This document shows, piece by piece, positions 54,244 through 62,590 of a DNA stretch of 64,000 nucleotides (its first letter is position 1; the number at the start of each line of letters is the position of its first letter). This DNA is from Flavobacteriaceae bacterium D16. Lineage in GTDB: Bacteria > Bacteroidota > Bacteroidia > Flavobacteriales > Flavobacteriaceae. The DNA is taken from NCBI GenBank assembly GCA_021295155.1, contig JAJTJC010000032.1, positions 33,989 through 97,988 of the forward strand. Reading direction: 5' to 3'. The notes under the pieces were generated by a model. That model had not been told where the DNA came from. It saw only the letters and a list, made by a program, of their open reading frames with translations, and made no database searches. A program made the translations under genes and the position numbers.

Positions 54244-54885
54244 ATGCATTTCCTGTCTGAGACCCTGGAAAACTATATTACTGATCATTCCGAAGCTGAA
54301 CCGGAACTTTTGCGGAACCTAACTCGGGAGACACATCTGAAAGTAATCCAGCCCAGAATGATTACCGGACATTACCAGGGACGGGTACTCAGCATGCTTT
54401 CAAAACTTATCAGACCCAATAACATTCTTGAGATTGGAACCTATACAGGTTACTCTGCCCTTTGCCTTGCAGAAGGTCTCCCCCCGGAAGGGCAGTTACA
54501 TACTATTGAAATCAATGAAGAATTAGAGGATATACAAAGAAGATATTTTGATCAAAGTCCTTATGCTACACAAATTATTTCCTATATAGGGGATGCGCTC
54601 AGTCTGGTTCCCAAAATGGATTTGGATTTTGATTTAGTATTCATTGATGCCGGCAAGACAGATTACGATACCCATTTTGAAAACAGTCTTAAAAAAATGA
54701 AGCCCGGAGGTATTATCCTTTCGGATAACGTGCTCTGGTCTGGTAAGGTTGCAACTACCGCTTCCCCTTCAGATAAAGCTACAAAAGCGCTACAGGCCTA
54801 TAATAAAAAGCTCATGCAGGATCCCAGAGTAGAAACTGTTATCCTTCCTGTACGAGATGGCCTTACCCTGAGCCGGGTACGATAA
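54244..54885 (+). CDS. SAM-dependent O-methyltransferase (catechol OMT-like)
   Basis: A 213-residue class I methyltransferase of the metal-dependent OMT family. SAM motif I is ILEIGTYTGYSALCLAEGL, the acidic residue motif is LHTIEINEEL, and the metal/substrate motif is FIDAGKTDYDTHFENSL with SDNVLWSGKV after it. The substrate is probably a catechol-like compound. Its last bases overlap the convergent PAP2 gene by 23 nt. Confidence 0.88.
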   Translation: MHFLSETLENYITDHSEAEPELLRNLTRETHLKVIQPRMITGHYQGRVLSMLSKLIRPNNILEIGTYTGYSALCLAEGLPPEGQLHTIEINEELEDIQRRYFDQSPYATQIISYIGDALSLVPKMDLDFDLVFIDAGKTDYDTHFENSLKKMKPGGIILSDNVLWSGKVATTASPSDKATKALQAYNKKLMQDPRVETVILPVRDGLTLSRVR

Positions 54886-55423
54886 GTCTTTTGAGGAACC
54901 AGTAGGCTACAAAAGCCAGTATGGTTCCTACGAGAGCCCCTGTCAGGATATCGGTTGGGAAGTGGACACCAACATAAATCCGACTAAAAGAAAAAAGTAG
55001 TGGCCAGAGAAACAATAGACTCAACCAGCCCTTATTTCGGCGCAAAAAAAGAAAGACCAATGTAGTTACAGCAAATGAAGTGGAGGCATGCCCTGAAAAG
55101 AAACTAAACCCCTGGGGGTACTTTAATATGCGGATAAGGTCCTTAATCTGATCATCGTTATTGGGCCGAAGGCGCTCAAATATATCCTTGGAAAACTCCG
55201 TTAACAAGTGGGTTATGAGCAGCAAAATCACTACGCTTAATGCAATCAGCAGGCCTTCTTTCCTGCGGTATTGCATCATAATAAGAACAAAAAAAAGAAC
55301 AAAAAGGGGAGTCCAGGTAGCGATATCCGTTGCGAGAGACCAAAATGCATCATAGGTCTCACAACCCAGCCCATTCAAGAAAATGAGGCTTCTCCGATCC
55401 CAATCCAGTAAAACTTCTAGCAT
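54863..55423 (-). CDS. PAP2 family lipid phosphatase
   Basis: A 186-residue polytopic membrane protein. The three phosphatase motifs are KDIFERLRPNND (KxxxxxxRP), FFSGHASTSF (xSGH, with Phe instead of the usual Pro) and SRIYVGVHFPTDILTGAL (SRxxxxxHxxxD). It could recycle undecaprenyl pyrophosphate or dephosphorylate lipids. It lies nine bases after tatA's stop on the same strand. Confidence 0.88.
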   Translation of the reverse strand: MLEVLLDWDRRSLIFLNGLGCETYDAFWSLATDIATWTPLFVLFFVLIMMQYRRKEGLLIALSVVILLLITHLLTEFSKDIFERLRPNNDDQIKDLIRILKYPQGFSFFSGHASTSFAVTTLVFLFLRRNKGWLSLLFLWPLLFSFSRIYVGVHFPTDILTGALVGTILAFVAYWFLKRLIVPGSG

Positions 55424-55431
55424 GTTGCCGA

Positions 55432-55710
55432 TTATTTCCTCTTAATCGTTCCACTCACATCACTGACGTTGCGCTTTACTTCTTCAATTTCTTTTTTGAT
55501 ATCCTCGGTAAAGCTCGTATCAATCCCCTGTTTCTCGGCGCTTTTTTGAATTTCCTGTTTGATGTCCTCGGTGGCATCCTTTAACTGACGCATGCCTTTA
55601 CCCAAACCTCTCGCAATTCCTGGAAGTTTGTCGGCACCAAATACCATGACCACTATAAACAGGATAAAGAAGATTTCGGCCCCACTGATGAATAAAGCTA
55701 TGGACATCAT
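55432..55710 (-). CDS. tatA: Sec-independent translocase TatA/TatB family protein
   Basis: A 92-residue protein with one N-terminal transmembrane helix and the family motif VFGADKLPGIARGLGKGMRQL, followed by an amphipathic and charged tail (EDIKQEIQKSAEKQG). TatA and TatB cannot be separated here with confidence; the length suits TatA. No tatC is in the window. It begins the tatA-PAP2 pair. Confidence 0.87.
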   Translation of the reverse strand: MMSIALFISGAEIFFILFIVVMVFGADKLPGIARGLGKGMRQLKDATEDIKQEIQKSAEKQGIDTSFTEDIKKEIEEVKRNVSDVSGTIKRK

Positions 55711-55740
55711 GACTACAAATATACGTAGAATTGCAAGCTA

Positions 55741-55777
55741 AATAAAAAGTCCTACCTTTTCTGCGGGCAGGACTTTA
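55741..55777 (-). terminator. terminator of the M1 peptidase gene
   Basis: AAAGTCCT (55746-55753) and AGGACTTT (55769-55776) form a perfect 8-bp stem; on the minus strand it is followed by TTTTTATT. It lies 18 bp beyond the stop of the M1 gene. Confidence 0.7.
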
Positions 55778-55794
55778 TTTTTAATGTCAGTAAT

Positions 55795-58104
55795 TTATTT
55801 TCCTTTAATCGACTTTTTGAACTTGTCAAAATCGGATTGTTGTTCTTCGTTTGGCCAGGAGTTATTGGTTACATCAATATCTGCTGTTTCAGCTTTCGGA
55901 TCCACAACAATACCCGTTATTTCCTTCTCAGAGGCAATTACCCGTTTAAATTCCTTATCGTTTTTTCTCCAGATCTCAGGTGGATAGGTAACGTTTTCCC
56001 TACTGCCATCCGCATAGGTATACTCCACGATCAAGGGCATTGGTATTCCTCCAGGTTTGTCAAAAGTTACTTCGTAAAAATACTTAGGATTTTTCGCAAT
56101 TTTGCGCTCTTCAGAAGTCATATTATCCATCATGAATTCTTTAAGGGACTGGGAAGTTTCCAAAGGATCTTTGCCTATTAAGTCGGGGTCAAAATCTTCA
56201 CTTCCCTCCTCAGCCAGATAAACCAGCGGAGGCAGGTCGGTTTCAGAGATATTTCGCGCCGCCATATATTCCTTCATCTTTTTACCCGGCTTGTTGCTGA
56301 CATAGTACTTTTTTACCCCCTTGACGCCTATATCCACGTAATCTGTGGTGTAAAACCAGCTTCTCCAGTACCAATCCAGATCAACGGCAGAGGCATCTTC
56401 CATTGTCCTGAAGAAGTCTTCAGGTGTAGGGTGTTTGAACATCCAGCGCTGGGCATACGTCTTGAATGCATGGTCGAACAACTCACGTCCCATTACCGTT
56501 TCCCTTAAGATATTTAGTGCAGTGGCCGGCTTGGCATAGGCATTTGGACCTAGCTGAAAAACGTTTTCAGGATTTGACATGATTGGAGATATAGTACTCT
56601 GATCACCACTCATATAAGGAACTATTTTTGATGGGTCCCCCCTTCTTGACGGATACTTATCATTTGGACTGATAGCTTCCGGAAACTCTTCCCCAAATTC
56701 CTGCTCGGCAATGTATTGCATGAAAGTATCGAGACCTTCGTCCATCCATCCCCATTGACGTTCATCAGAATTGACGATCATTGGGAAGAAGTTGTGCCCT
56801 ACTTCATGTATAATTACGCTGATCATACCGTATTTGACCCGGTCCGAATAAGACCCGTCTTCATTAGGCCTGCCATAGTTCCAGCAAATCATAGGATATT
56901 CCATCCCCTGATTTCGTGCATGAACCGAAATAGCCTTACTGTACGGATAATCAAAAGTGTGAGCAGAATATGATTTAATCGTACTGGCTACAGCTTTTGT
57001 CGAATATTCCTCCCATAGCGGATTTCCTTCCTTTGGGTAGAGGGATACAGCCATTACATCTTTGTTTCCGATTTTTACGGCCTGCATATCCCAAATAAAC
57101 TTACGGGAAGAAGCAAAGGCATAATCCCGAACATTTTTAGCTGTAAACTTCCAGGTTTTGGTTTTATCAGAAAAGCCTTTTTCCAGCTCTTCAACCTCTT
57201 CCTGGGTTACGATGATCACCGGCTTGTCATACGAATTTTTGGCTTGTTCGTACCTTTTCATCATGTCCCTGTTGAAAACTTCCTTTCGATTCTGAAGTTC
57301 TCCAGTAGCATCCAGGACATGGTCTGCCGGGACCGTTATATTCACCTGGTAATCACCAAAAGGCAGCGCAAACTCTCCCCTACCCCAGAATTGATGGTTT
57401 TGCCACCCTTCTACATCGCTGTAGACCGCCATTCGTGGAAAAAATTGCGCAATAACATAAGCACGGTTACCATCTTTTGGAAAATATTCATAACCCGATC
57501 TTGCCCTGTCAACCGTATGATCAGGTATGTTATACCACCATTTTATGTTAAAGGAATATTGTTCACCGCTTCTTAAGGGCTTATCCAGATCAACCCGCAT
57601 CATAGTTTGGTTGATGGTGTATGGCAATGCCCTTCCATTATTATCCCTTACATATTCTATTTTAAAGCCACCATCAAAATCTTCTTCCATATATGTTCCC
57701 GTAAACTGCCCCGGGCGGTAAGCTAGAGAAACCCCGTTGCTATTACGTAAGGGTGCTTTGGAATCCCTAGCTCTAACGTTTTGATCTAGCTGAATCCAAA
57801 GAAATTCAAGGACATCAGGAGAATTATTGTGGTATGTTATGGTTTCTTCCCCGTACAGGCGTGCATTTTTGTCATCCAGGATGATATCCATTTCATAATC
57901 CGCTTGTTGCTGGTAGTAGTCAGGTCCCGGGGCTCCTGATGCAGATCGGTAGGTATTTGGCGTGGCGAACTCCTCATACATCTGCCTGAATTTACTCTGG
58001 TTGTAGTGACCGGGCTCTTTTTCTTTTTCTTCCGTTTGCTGTGCCCATAAGGCACTAGCTGAAAACATCACAAAAAAGGCCAGAAAATACCTGAAAAAAC
58101 GCAT
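55795..58104 (-). CDS. secreted M1 family metallopeptidase
   Basis: A 769-residue zinc aminopeptidase-like protein with a signal peptide (residues 1-21, ASALWAQQ). The zinc motif is VIIHEVGHNFFP with the third ligand Glu in WGWMDEGLDTF, 18 residues on. The usual GAMEN motif is replaced by GMEYPMICW. A beta-sandwich N-terminal domain (residues 60-300) precedes the catalytic core. It is probably anchored or secreted in the periplasm and acts on peptides. It is the last gene of a minus-strand cluster. Confidence 0.9.
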   Translation of the reverse strand: MRFFRYFLAFFVMFSASALWAQQTEEKEKEPGHYNQSKFRQMYEEFATPNTYRSASGAPGPDYYQQQADYEMDIILDDKNARLYGEETITYHNNSPDVLEFLWIQLDQNVRARDSKAPLRNSNGVSLAYRPGQFTGTYMEEDFDGGFKIEYVRDNNGRALPYTINQTMMRVDLDKPLRSGEQYSFNIKWWYNIPDHTVDRARSGYEYFPKDGNRAYVIAQFFPRMAVYSDVEGWQNHQFWGRGEFALPFGDYQVNITVPADHVLDATGELQNRKEVFNRDMMKRYEQAKNSYDKPVIIVTQEEVEELEKGFSDKTKTWKFTAKNVRDYAFASSRKFIWDMQAVKIGNKDVMAVSLYPKEGNPLWEEYSTKAVASTIKSYSAHTFDYPYSKAISVHARNQGMEYPMICWNYGRPNEDGSYSDRVKYGMISVIIHEVGHNFFPMIVNSDERQWGWMDEGLDTFMQYIAEQEFGEEFPEAISPNDKYPSRRGDPSKIVPYMSGDQSTISPIMSNPENVFQLGPNAYAKPATALNILRETVMGRELFDHAFKTYAQRWMFKHPTPEDFFRTMEDASAVDLDWYWRSWFYTTDYVDIGVKGVKKYYVSNKPGKKMKEYMAARNISETDLPPLVYLAEEGSEDFDPDLIGKDPLETSQSLKEFMMDNMTSEERKIAKNPKYFYEVTFDKPGGIPMPLIVEYTYADGSRENVTYPPEIWRKNDKEFKRVIASEKEITGIVVDPKAETADIDVTNNSWPNEEQQSDFDKFKKSIKGK

Positions 58105-58152
58105 AGAAAATCAATTTTTAATGGACGAAAATAGAATAATATCGAGGAATCC

Positions 58153-58659
58153 CTATAAGTTTAACATTCCTTTATTATTTTCTTTGATAAGGACAAAACT
58201 CTTCTTTTTTCCACTGATATTTAGGTGTACCAGATTTTGTTGTTCTTCAAACAAATCAGTAAGGATTTCGTTTTGCACTTCCAGTGATTGCAACTCTGGG
58301 AGATTTACTTGTGTAATTTCCAGATAACATATTATAACATCATTATCATACCTTTTTCCAAGGAACGCATACTTCTGTATTTCCCCATTGAACCTGAAAA
58401 GCAGTTTGGTTCTTAAGTATTTTTCAATATAATCATCAGCGGCTGATAATTCCTCCGGGGTTGCCAGACCGGCTTTTATATCGTAGCGCTCCAAGAGGAG
58501 TGCCTCAAGATCATCAATAAAAATTCGTGTAGTGATTTGGAAAGCATCCTGCTTTTCCACATAATTGACATGGGTGACGCTTACATAAAATTTGTGCTTG
58601 GTAAAACTCAATAAAGGTAAGGTCAGCAAAAAAAGGTAAATCAATTTCTTTCTCATCAT
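58153..58659 (-). CDS. secreted DUF6702-like protein
   Basis: A 168-residue protein with a signal peptide (residues 1-18, LFLLTLPLLSFTKH). The mature body, FYVSVTHVNYVEKQDAFQITTRIF and the C-terminal SGKKKSFVLIKENNKGMLNL, resembles DUF6702, a family that often lies between CarboxypepD_reg-like genes and an M1 peptidase in flavobacteria, as here. Function unknown; the stable gene order suggests it works with the M1 enzyme. Confidence 0.72.
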   Translation of the reverse strand: MMRKKLIYLFLLTLPLLSFTKHKFYVSVTHVNYVEKQDAFQITTRIFIDDLEALLLERYDIKAGLATPEELSAADDYIEKYLRTKLLFRFNGEIQKYAFLGKRYDNDVIICYLEITQVNLPELQSLEVQNEILTDLFEEQQNLVHLNISGKKKSFVLIKENNKGMLNL

Positions 58660-58692
58660 CTAAAACTTGTCAATTACCATACCAAAAAACGC

Positions 58693-59478
58693 TTAATCCA
58701 AATCATTATTGGCACGGTATGCGGCGCTCTTCACTTTCAAAAATTCCCATATTTTTAACTTATCCCTGCTGTCCACTATGGAGTTGAATTCCGCATCCAC
58801 TTCACAGAAATACATGAAATCAGAGATGCGGTTGCTCGGAATATGCAATTCACTAACATAGAGTGAATCAGGATAAAAGGCCATGACCCGTTCCGTTCGG
58901 GCGTATTTATTTTCAGTTTCAAGCACTTTTTTCAAATACTTTGTGCGCCCGGTAATTGCATTTATCACCGGATTTAACGGAACCAGTCCACCTCCCGTAA
59001 CTGCTTCAAAAAGCCTGCGTTCTGCCAGGGTTTTGGGTTTTACATACGCGTTTGGCAATCCAAGGGTGGAAGCTACATAAACCTTTTCTTTTGGGGCATT
59101 CTGCATATCCCGGGCTAATTCTCCCGATAGATTATAAGGCCTTAGAATAACTTCATCTAAAAGGTTGACACGATCTTCCATGTATACAACAAGCGACTGG
59201 CTTTCCATTATTTCAGTGCTTACTACAATAGTCTTACTTTCTAACTGGATGGCAGAGAATACCAGGGAATCTCCAATACTGGCTGTAATTGAAAAACTTC
59301 CCAGGGCATTGGTTATGGTAGCCGTACTTGCGCTGATATTCATGACATGAACATCCGGAATACCGCGGGTACCCTGTACCACCTTTCCATTGATCGGTCC
59401 AGAAAAAAAATCCTGAGACCAGAGGGATAATGAACAAAAAAAGAAAAACAATATGGTCGGTAAACTAATCCTCGGCAT
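58693..59478 (-). CDS. CarboxypepD_reg-like secreted protein (paralogue 2)
   Basis: A 261-residue protein with a signal peptide (LFFFFCSLSLWSQ) and one carboxypeptidase-regulatory-like domain (GKVVQGTRGIPDVHVMNISA, NALGSFSITASIGDSLVFSAI), of the sort found at the N-terminus of TonB-dependent receptors. No barrel follows; instead there is a 150-residue C-terminal part. It overlaps its paralogue upstream by 14 bases, so they are translated together. Confidence 0.8.
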   Translation of the reverse strand: MPRISLPTILFFFFCSLSLWSQDFFSGPINGKVVQGTRGIPDVHVMNISASTATITNALGSFSITASIGDSLVFSAIQLESKTIVVSTEIMESQSLVVYMEDRVNLLDEVILRPYNLSGELARDMQNAPKEKVYVASTLGLPNAYVKPKTLAERRLFEAVTGGGLVPLNPVINAITGRTKYLKKVLETENKYARTERVMAFYPDSLYVSELHIPSNRISDFMYFCEVDAEFNSIVDSRDKLKIWEFLKVKSAAYRANNDLD

Positions 59479-60217
59479 TCATTTGATCGAGATACATTTT
59501 GCTTTGCTTGACCAGAAATTCAATCAGTTCAAACTCGTTACTTCGCTTTAAAAGCGACTGGGAAGGTAGTTTGTTATCGCAATAGAGCAGGAAGTCATCA
59601 ATTTTATCCTGAGGCAGTTGTAGATCCATAACGAAAAACTGGTCATCGTATATCTGTCGTAATACCTCACTAACTTTCAGCGTACTACTTTCATCTGTGG
59701 CGTTTTGCTTGGACATGAAGAGCGCTTTAAAAATATTGACAAAATTAAGACCATCCTGCATTCCCCTGACCGTAGGATCTTCTGCGATATTTACCACCTT
59801 GGTTGTGGGATCGATCTCGTATTCATAGCCCTTAAATTCCTCATTGCGAAGTTCAAGAAAACGTTTTTGATTCTCCGGACTAACCGTTACTTCATCCAAT
59901 TCGGTTACCTTCTCATTAACTTCTACAACCAAACGGTTATTTTCCAGTATTTCCTTAGTAACTGTCACTATCATTATCTGATAGTTAATGGAAGAAAAAA
60001 CCAGTTCATCTCCTTCCTTCACACGGATGGCAAATTCTCCCCTTTGATTTGTGATAGTCGCTTTTTCGGAAGTCGTATTTATTACATTTTCATTTACTAC
60101 ATTGCTGTTACGGTACAACACATTTCCTCTTAGGATACGGCGGTCGTCTTCCTGGGCGAGGCCCTGATTGGTGAATAGACCTAAAATGAAAAATAATGAA
60201 ATAAAGATCCGGAACAT
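59465..60217 (-). CDS. CarboxypepD_reg-like secreted protein (paralogue 1)
   Basis: A 250-residue protein with a signal peptide (ISLFFILGLFTNQGLAQ) and a regulatory-like domain (RGNVLYRNSNVVNENVINTT and NQRGEFAIRVKEGDELVFSSI). It shares layout with the next gene but is clearly diverged. Like it, it lacks any barrel, so it is not a TonB-dependent receptor. First gene of the minus-strand cluster with DUF6702 and the M1 peptidase. Confidence 0.8.
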   Translation of the reverse strand: MFRIFISLFFILGLFTNQGLAQEDDRRILRGNVLYRNSNVVNENVINTTSEKATITNQRGEFAIRVKEGDELVFSSINYQIMIVTVTKEILENNRLVVEVNEKVTELDEVTVSPENQKRFLELRNEEFKGYEYEIDPTTKVVNIAEDPTVRGMQDGLNFVNIFKALFMSKQNATDESSTLKVSEVLRQIYDDQFFVMDLQLPQDKIDDFLLYCDNKLPSQSLLKRSNEFELIEFLVKQSKMYLDQMNAED

Positions 60218-60489
60218 TGGCTGTGTTTACGCAATAGGCTCTAAAATAAGAACAACTGAGCGTGATAAAAAAATTTAATCAAATTAAACTTATGTTAATT
60301 CCCACTTTATCGCAAATCTTGACAATTATGACAATACAGTCTACCTCAACTAGCTATAGGCTGCTAATGGGTTCAGATATATCCCATTCACCTTGAAAAT
60401 GATGTATTTCGGGGCAGAAAATTCCTATGACACACATATAATTCTATTTTTGTTTCTCATTAATTTCGACTGACTTAAGAGAGATCACT
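60218..60489. other. intergenic region with divergent promoters
   Basis: 272 bp, AT-rich, with no gene. On the plus strand TATTTTTG (60445-60452) is a full -7 match 37 bp before the ATG at 60490. The minus-strand promoter of the CarboxypepD_reg cluster should also lie here, but I find no exact match for it. Confidence 0.5.
60445..60452 (+). promoter_or_regulatory. -7 promoter element of the surface-protein genes
   Basis: TATTTTTG (TAnnTTTG) 37 bp before the ATG at 60490. It may serve both 60490 and the gene starting one base after its stop. Confidence 0.45.
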
Positions 60490-61293
60490 ATGAAATTGAA
60501 AATGTTCCTGACCTTGACGGCCTTATGCCTGACCCAGCTATTATCTGGGCAGATCAAAATTGGGGACAATCCGCAAAATCTCGATGCAGGATCTGTTTTG
60601 GAGTTGGAGAGCAGCAACCGGGCTTTGGTTATTACCAGGCTAACCACTGTGGAGATGGATAACCTGACCCCACTAGCGGGAGCATTGATCTACAACATCG
60701 ATACGGAATGCATCTATTATTACGACGGTTCTGTCTGGATAAACCTGTGTGAGACCTCGGCATTTGAACTGACTAACGACGCCATTGTTAATCCAGACAC
60801 CACAATAGTCTTAACACCCGTAGGAAATCAAATTAATATTGAGGTAGATGAAATTACGGGCTTGAACATTGCGGACGGTACGATCACACGGGAGGATTAT
60901 CAATTGGGTTCAGTAGGGGGAAATATTATTCAAAATCAGTCTATTACTCCTATTAAAATCCAGGCAGGCTTACCAAATCAGTTCCTAAGAACAAATGCAG
61001 CTGGCACAGACGCTGTTTGGGCCAATCCCAATATCTTGGGAATGGGAAAGGCCAACGGAGGAATCGCCATACGTGCTCAAGGAGCCTCAATTACTCCATT
61101 GGGCACTGGGACATACAATGTCTCATTAAACACGCCCAGACCTTCGGCAGACTACATCATACAGCTAACTGTTTTTGGAGACAATCGGATATATGTTGCC
61201 AGTCAGTTGAACGACTCATTTCTTGTCGAAATCGTTAATCCTTCTGGTTTACCGGCAGACGCTGTTTGGTATTTCACCATTTTTGATTTTTAA
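60490..61293 (+). CDS. hypothetical secreted protein, collagen-like-protein paralogue
   Basis: A 267-residue protein with a signal peptide (LTLTALCLTQLLSGQ). Its N-terminal 80 residues (IKIGDNPQNLDAGSVLELES, ALVITRLTTVEM, GALIYNIDTECIYYYDGSVW) are a paralogue of the N-terminus of the collagen-like protein at 62591. The C-terminal 90 residues look like a phage-tail-fibre-type beta domain (TGTYNVSLNTPRPSADYIIQ). There is no collagen repeat and no T9SS signal. It is likely a surface protein. Confidence 0.72.
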   Translation: MKLKMFLTLTALCLTQLLSGQIKIGDNPQNLDAGSVLELESSNRALVITRLTTVEMDNLTPLAGALIYNIDTECIYYYDGSVWINLCETSAFELTNDAIVNPDTTIVLTPVGNQINIEVDEITGLNIADGTITREDYQLGSVGGNIIQNQSITPIKIQAGLPNQFLRTNAAGTDAVWANPNILGMGKANGGIAIRAQGASITPLGTGTYNVSLNTPRPSADYIIQLTVFGDNRIYVASQLNDSFLVEIVNPSGLPADAVWYFTIFDF

Positions 61294-61294
61294 T

Positions 61295-62425
61295 ATGAGA
61301 TTCCTGTTTATTTCCATGCTGTTAGCTACCCAACTGTGTATGGCGCAAACTGCTTTGTATAACGCAGGAAACATTCAAATCCATGATGGCGGCAACCTCG
61401 GATTTCATACCAACCTGATTAACGATTCTTCTTTTTCAGATAATCTCGGACTTGTCGGTTTTTATGGAGATGAAAACCTCCAGGTTTCCGGGGCATTTGT
61501 ACCGATCTTTTTTGATGTTGAAATCGTAAATCCTCAAGGAGTATTCCTGAATACTGCTGTTTCCATAGCAAACAATGCGAATTTTGTGGATGGTGATTTC
61601 CAAACTTCGCGGGTCAATTCTGATGCCTTCCTGAATTTTGAGCCCAATAGTTTTTATTCGGGAGAAAACGATGCCTCCAAGGTAGATGGTTTTGCCGCTA
61701 TTGAAGGAATTTCCAACTTCACATTTCCAGTTGGTGATGCTACACAGTTGCGCAGCTTACGGCTCAATGCTACTGGAAACGCAGATGTTTCCAAATGTGC
61801 CTATTTTTTTGAAGATCCCAATAATGAAGGCTTAAACACTGCAATCCGCACTGAAATCCTGGCGAATATTAGCACACTGGAATTGTGGAGGTTAGAGGGC
61901 AGCACTTTGGGAAGCGTCACGCTAAGCTGGAACCTCCGAAGCAATATGGGAGCAATAGCCCCGGATCTGAATTTTGTTACACTGGTGGGTTGGAATATTT
62001 CCCAAAGGCAGTGGACCTCTCTGGGCAATACCGCGGTAAGCGGTGATTTGAATGCCGGAACTATGACCTCAGCGGCTTTTGTGCCAGACGATTACGCCGC
62101 CCTTACTTTTGGAAGTTTGGCTGAAGCAACGGAAATTCTGGTCCTTGACAACTACTGGCTAAGTCCTAACAATGACGGCATAAACGATGTTTTGATCATT
62201 CCTGAATTAGAACTTAGTCCGAGTAATCTGCTTCAAATATTTGACCGCAACGGGATACCAGTATTCCAGCAGGAAAATTACCGTAACGAGTTCAGTGGTT
62301 TTGCCAACACAGACAATTGGATTATCAACCCGGATCAGGGACTGCCTACCGGGATTTACTACTATACGGCAGAACTCTATGATTTGGGTCTCAGTTATCA
62401 GGGATATCTATACCTGGAACGATAG
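61295..62425 (+). CDS. secreted protein with T9SS type B C-terminal domain
   Basis: A 376-residue protein with a signal peptide (LFISMLLATQLCMAQ) and a C-terminal gliding-motility-type (CHU_C, T9SS type B) sorting domain: YWLSPNNDGINDVLIIPEL, LQIFDRNGIPVFQQ and GIYYYTAELYDLGLSYQGYLYLER. It should be exported by the type IX system and placed at the cell surface. The middle is beta-rich and without a known domain. I start at the ATG at 61295, one base after the previous stop; the open frame to 61223 lies in that gene. Confidence 0.85.
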   Translation: MRFLFISMLLATQLCMAQTALYNAGNIQIHDGGNLGFHTNLINDSSFSDNLGLVGFYGDENLQVSGAFVPIFFDVEIVNPQGVFLNTAVSIANNANFVDGDFQTSRVNSDAFLNFEPNSFYSGENDASKVDGFAAIEGISNFTFPVGDATQLRSLRLNATGNADVSKCAYFFEDPNNEGLNTAIRTEILANISTLELWRLEGSTLGSVTLSWNLRSNMGAIAPDLNFVTLVGWNISQRQWTSLGNTAVSGDLNAGTMTSAAFVPDDYAALTFGSLAEATEILVLDNYWLSPNNDGINDVLIIPELELSPSNLLQIFDRNGIPVFQQENYRNEFSGFANTDNWIINPDQGLPTGIYYYTAELYDLGLSYQGYLYLER

Positions 62426-62590
62426 GCAAAAAGGAAGTCTACTCCGATAAAAAGCCTGTTTTTCGGATTATCGCAATCCAATTTACATTTCACAACAGAT
62501 TATCCCTAGTTCACAACAATTTCGGGCAGAAACGTAGTGTGCGCAGTACTTTTATCGTTGATAAATTGCATTTGCCCAAATCCTCGAACT

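Noticed and set aside
61223..61294. Longer start of the T9SS type B protein
   Set aside because: The signal peptide begins at the ATG at 61295; upstream codons lie in the previous gene.
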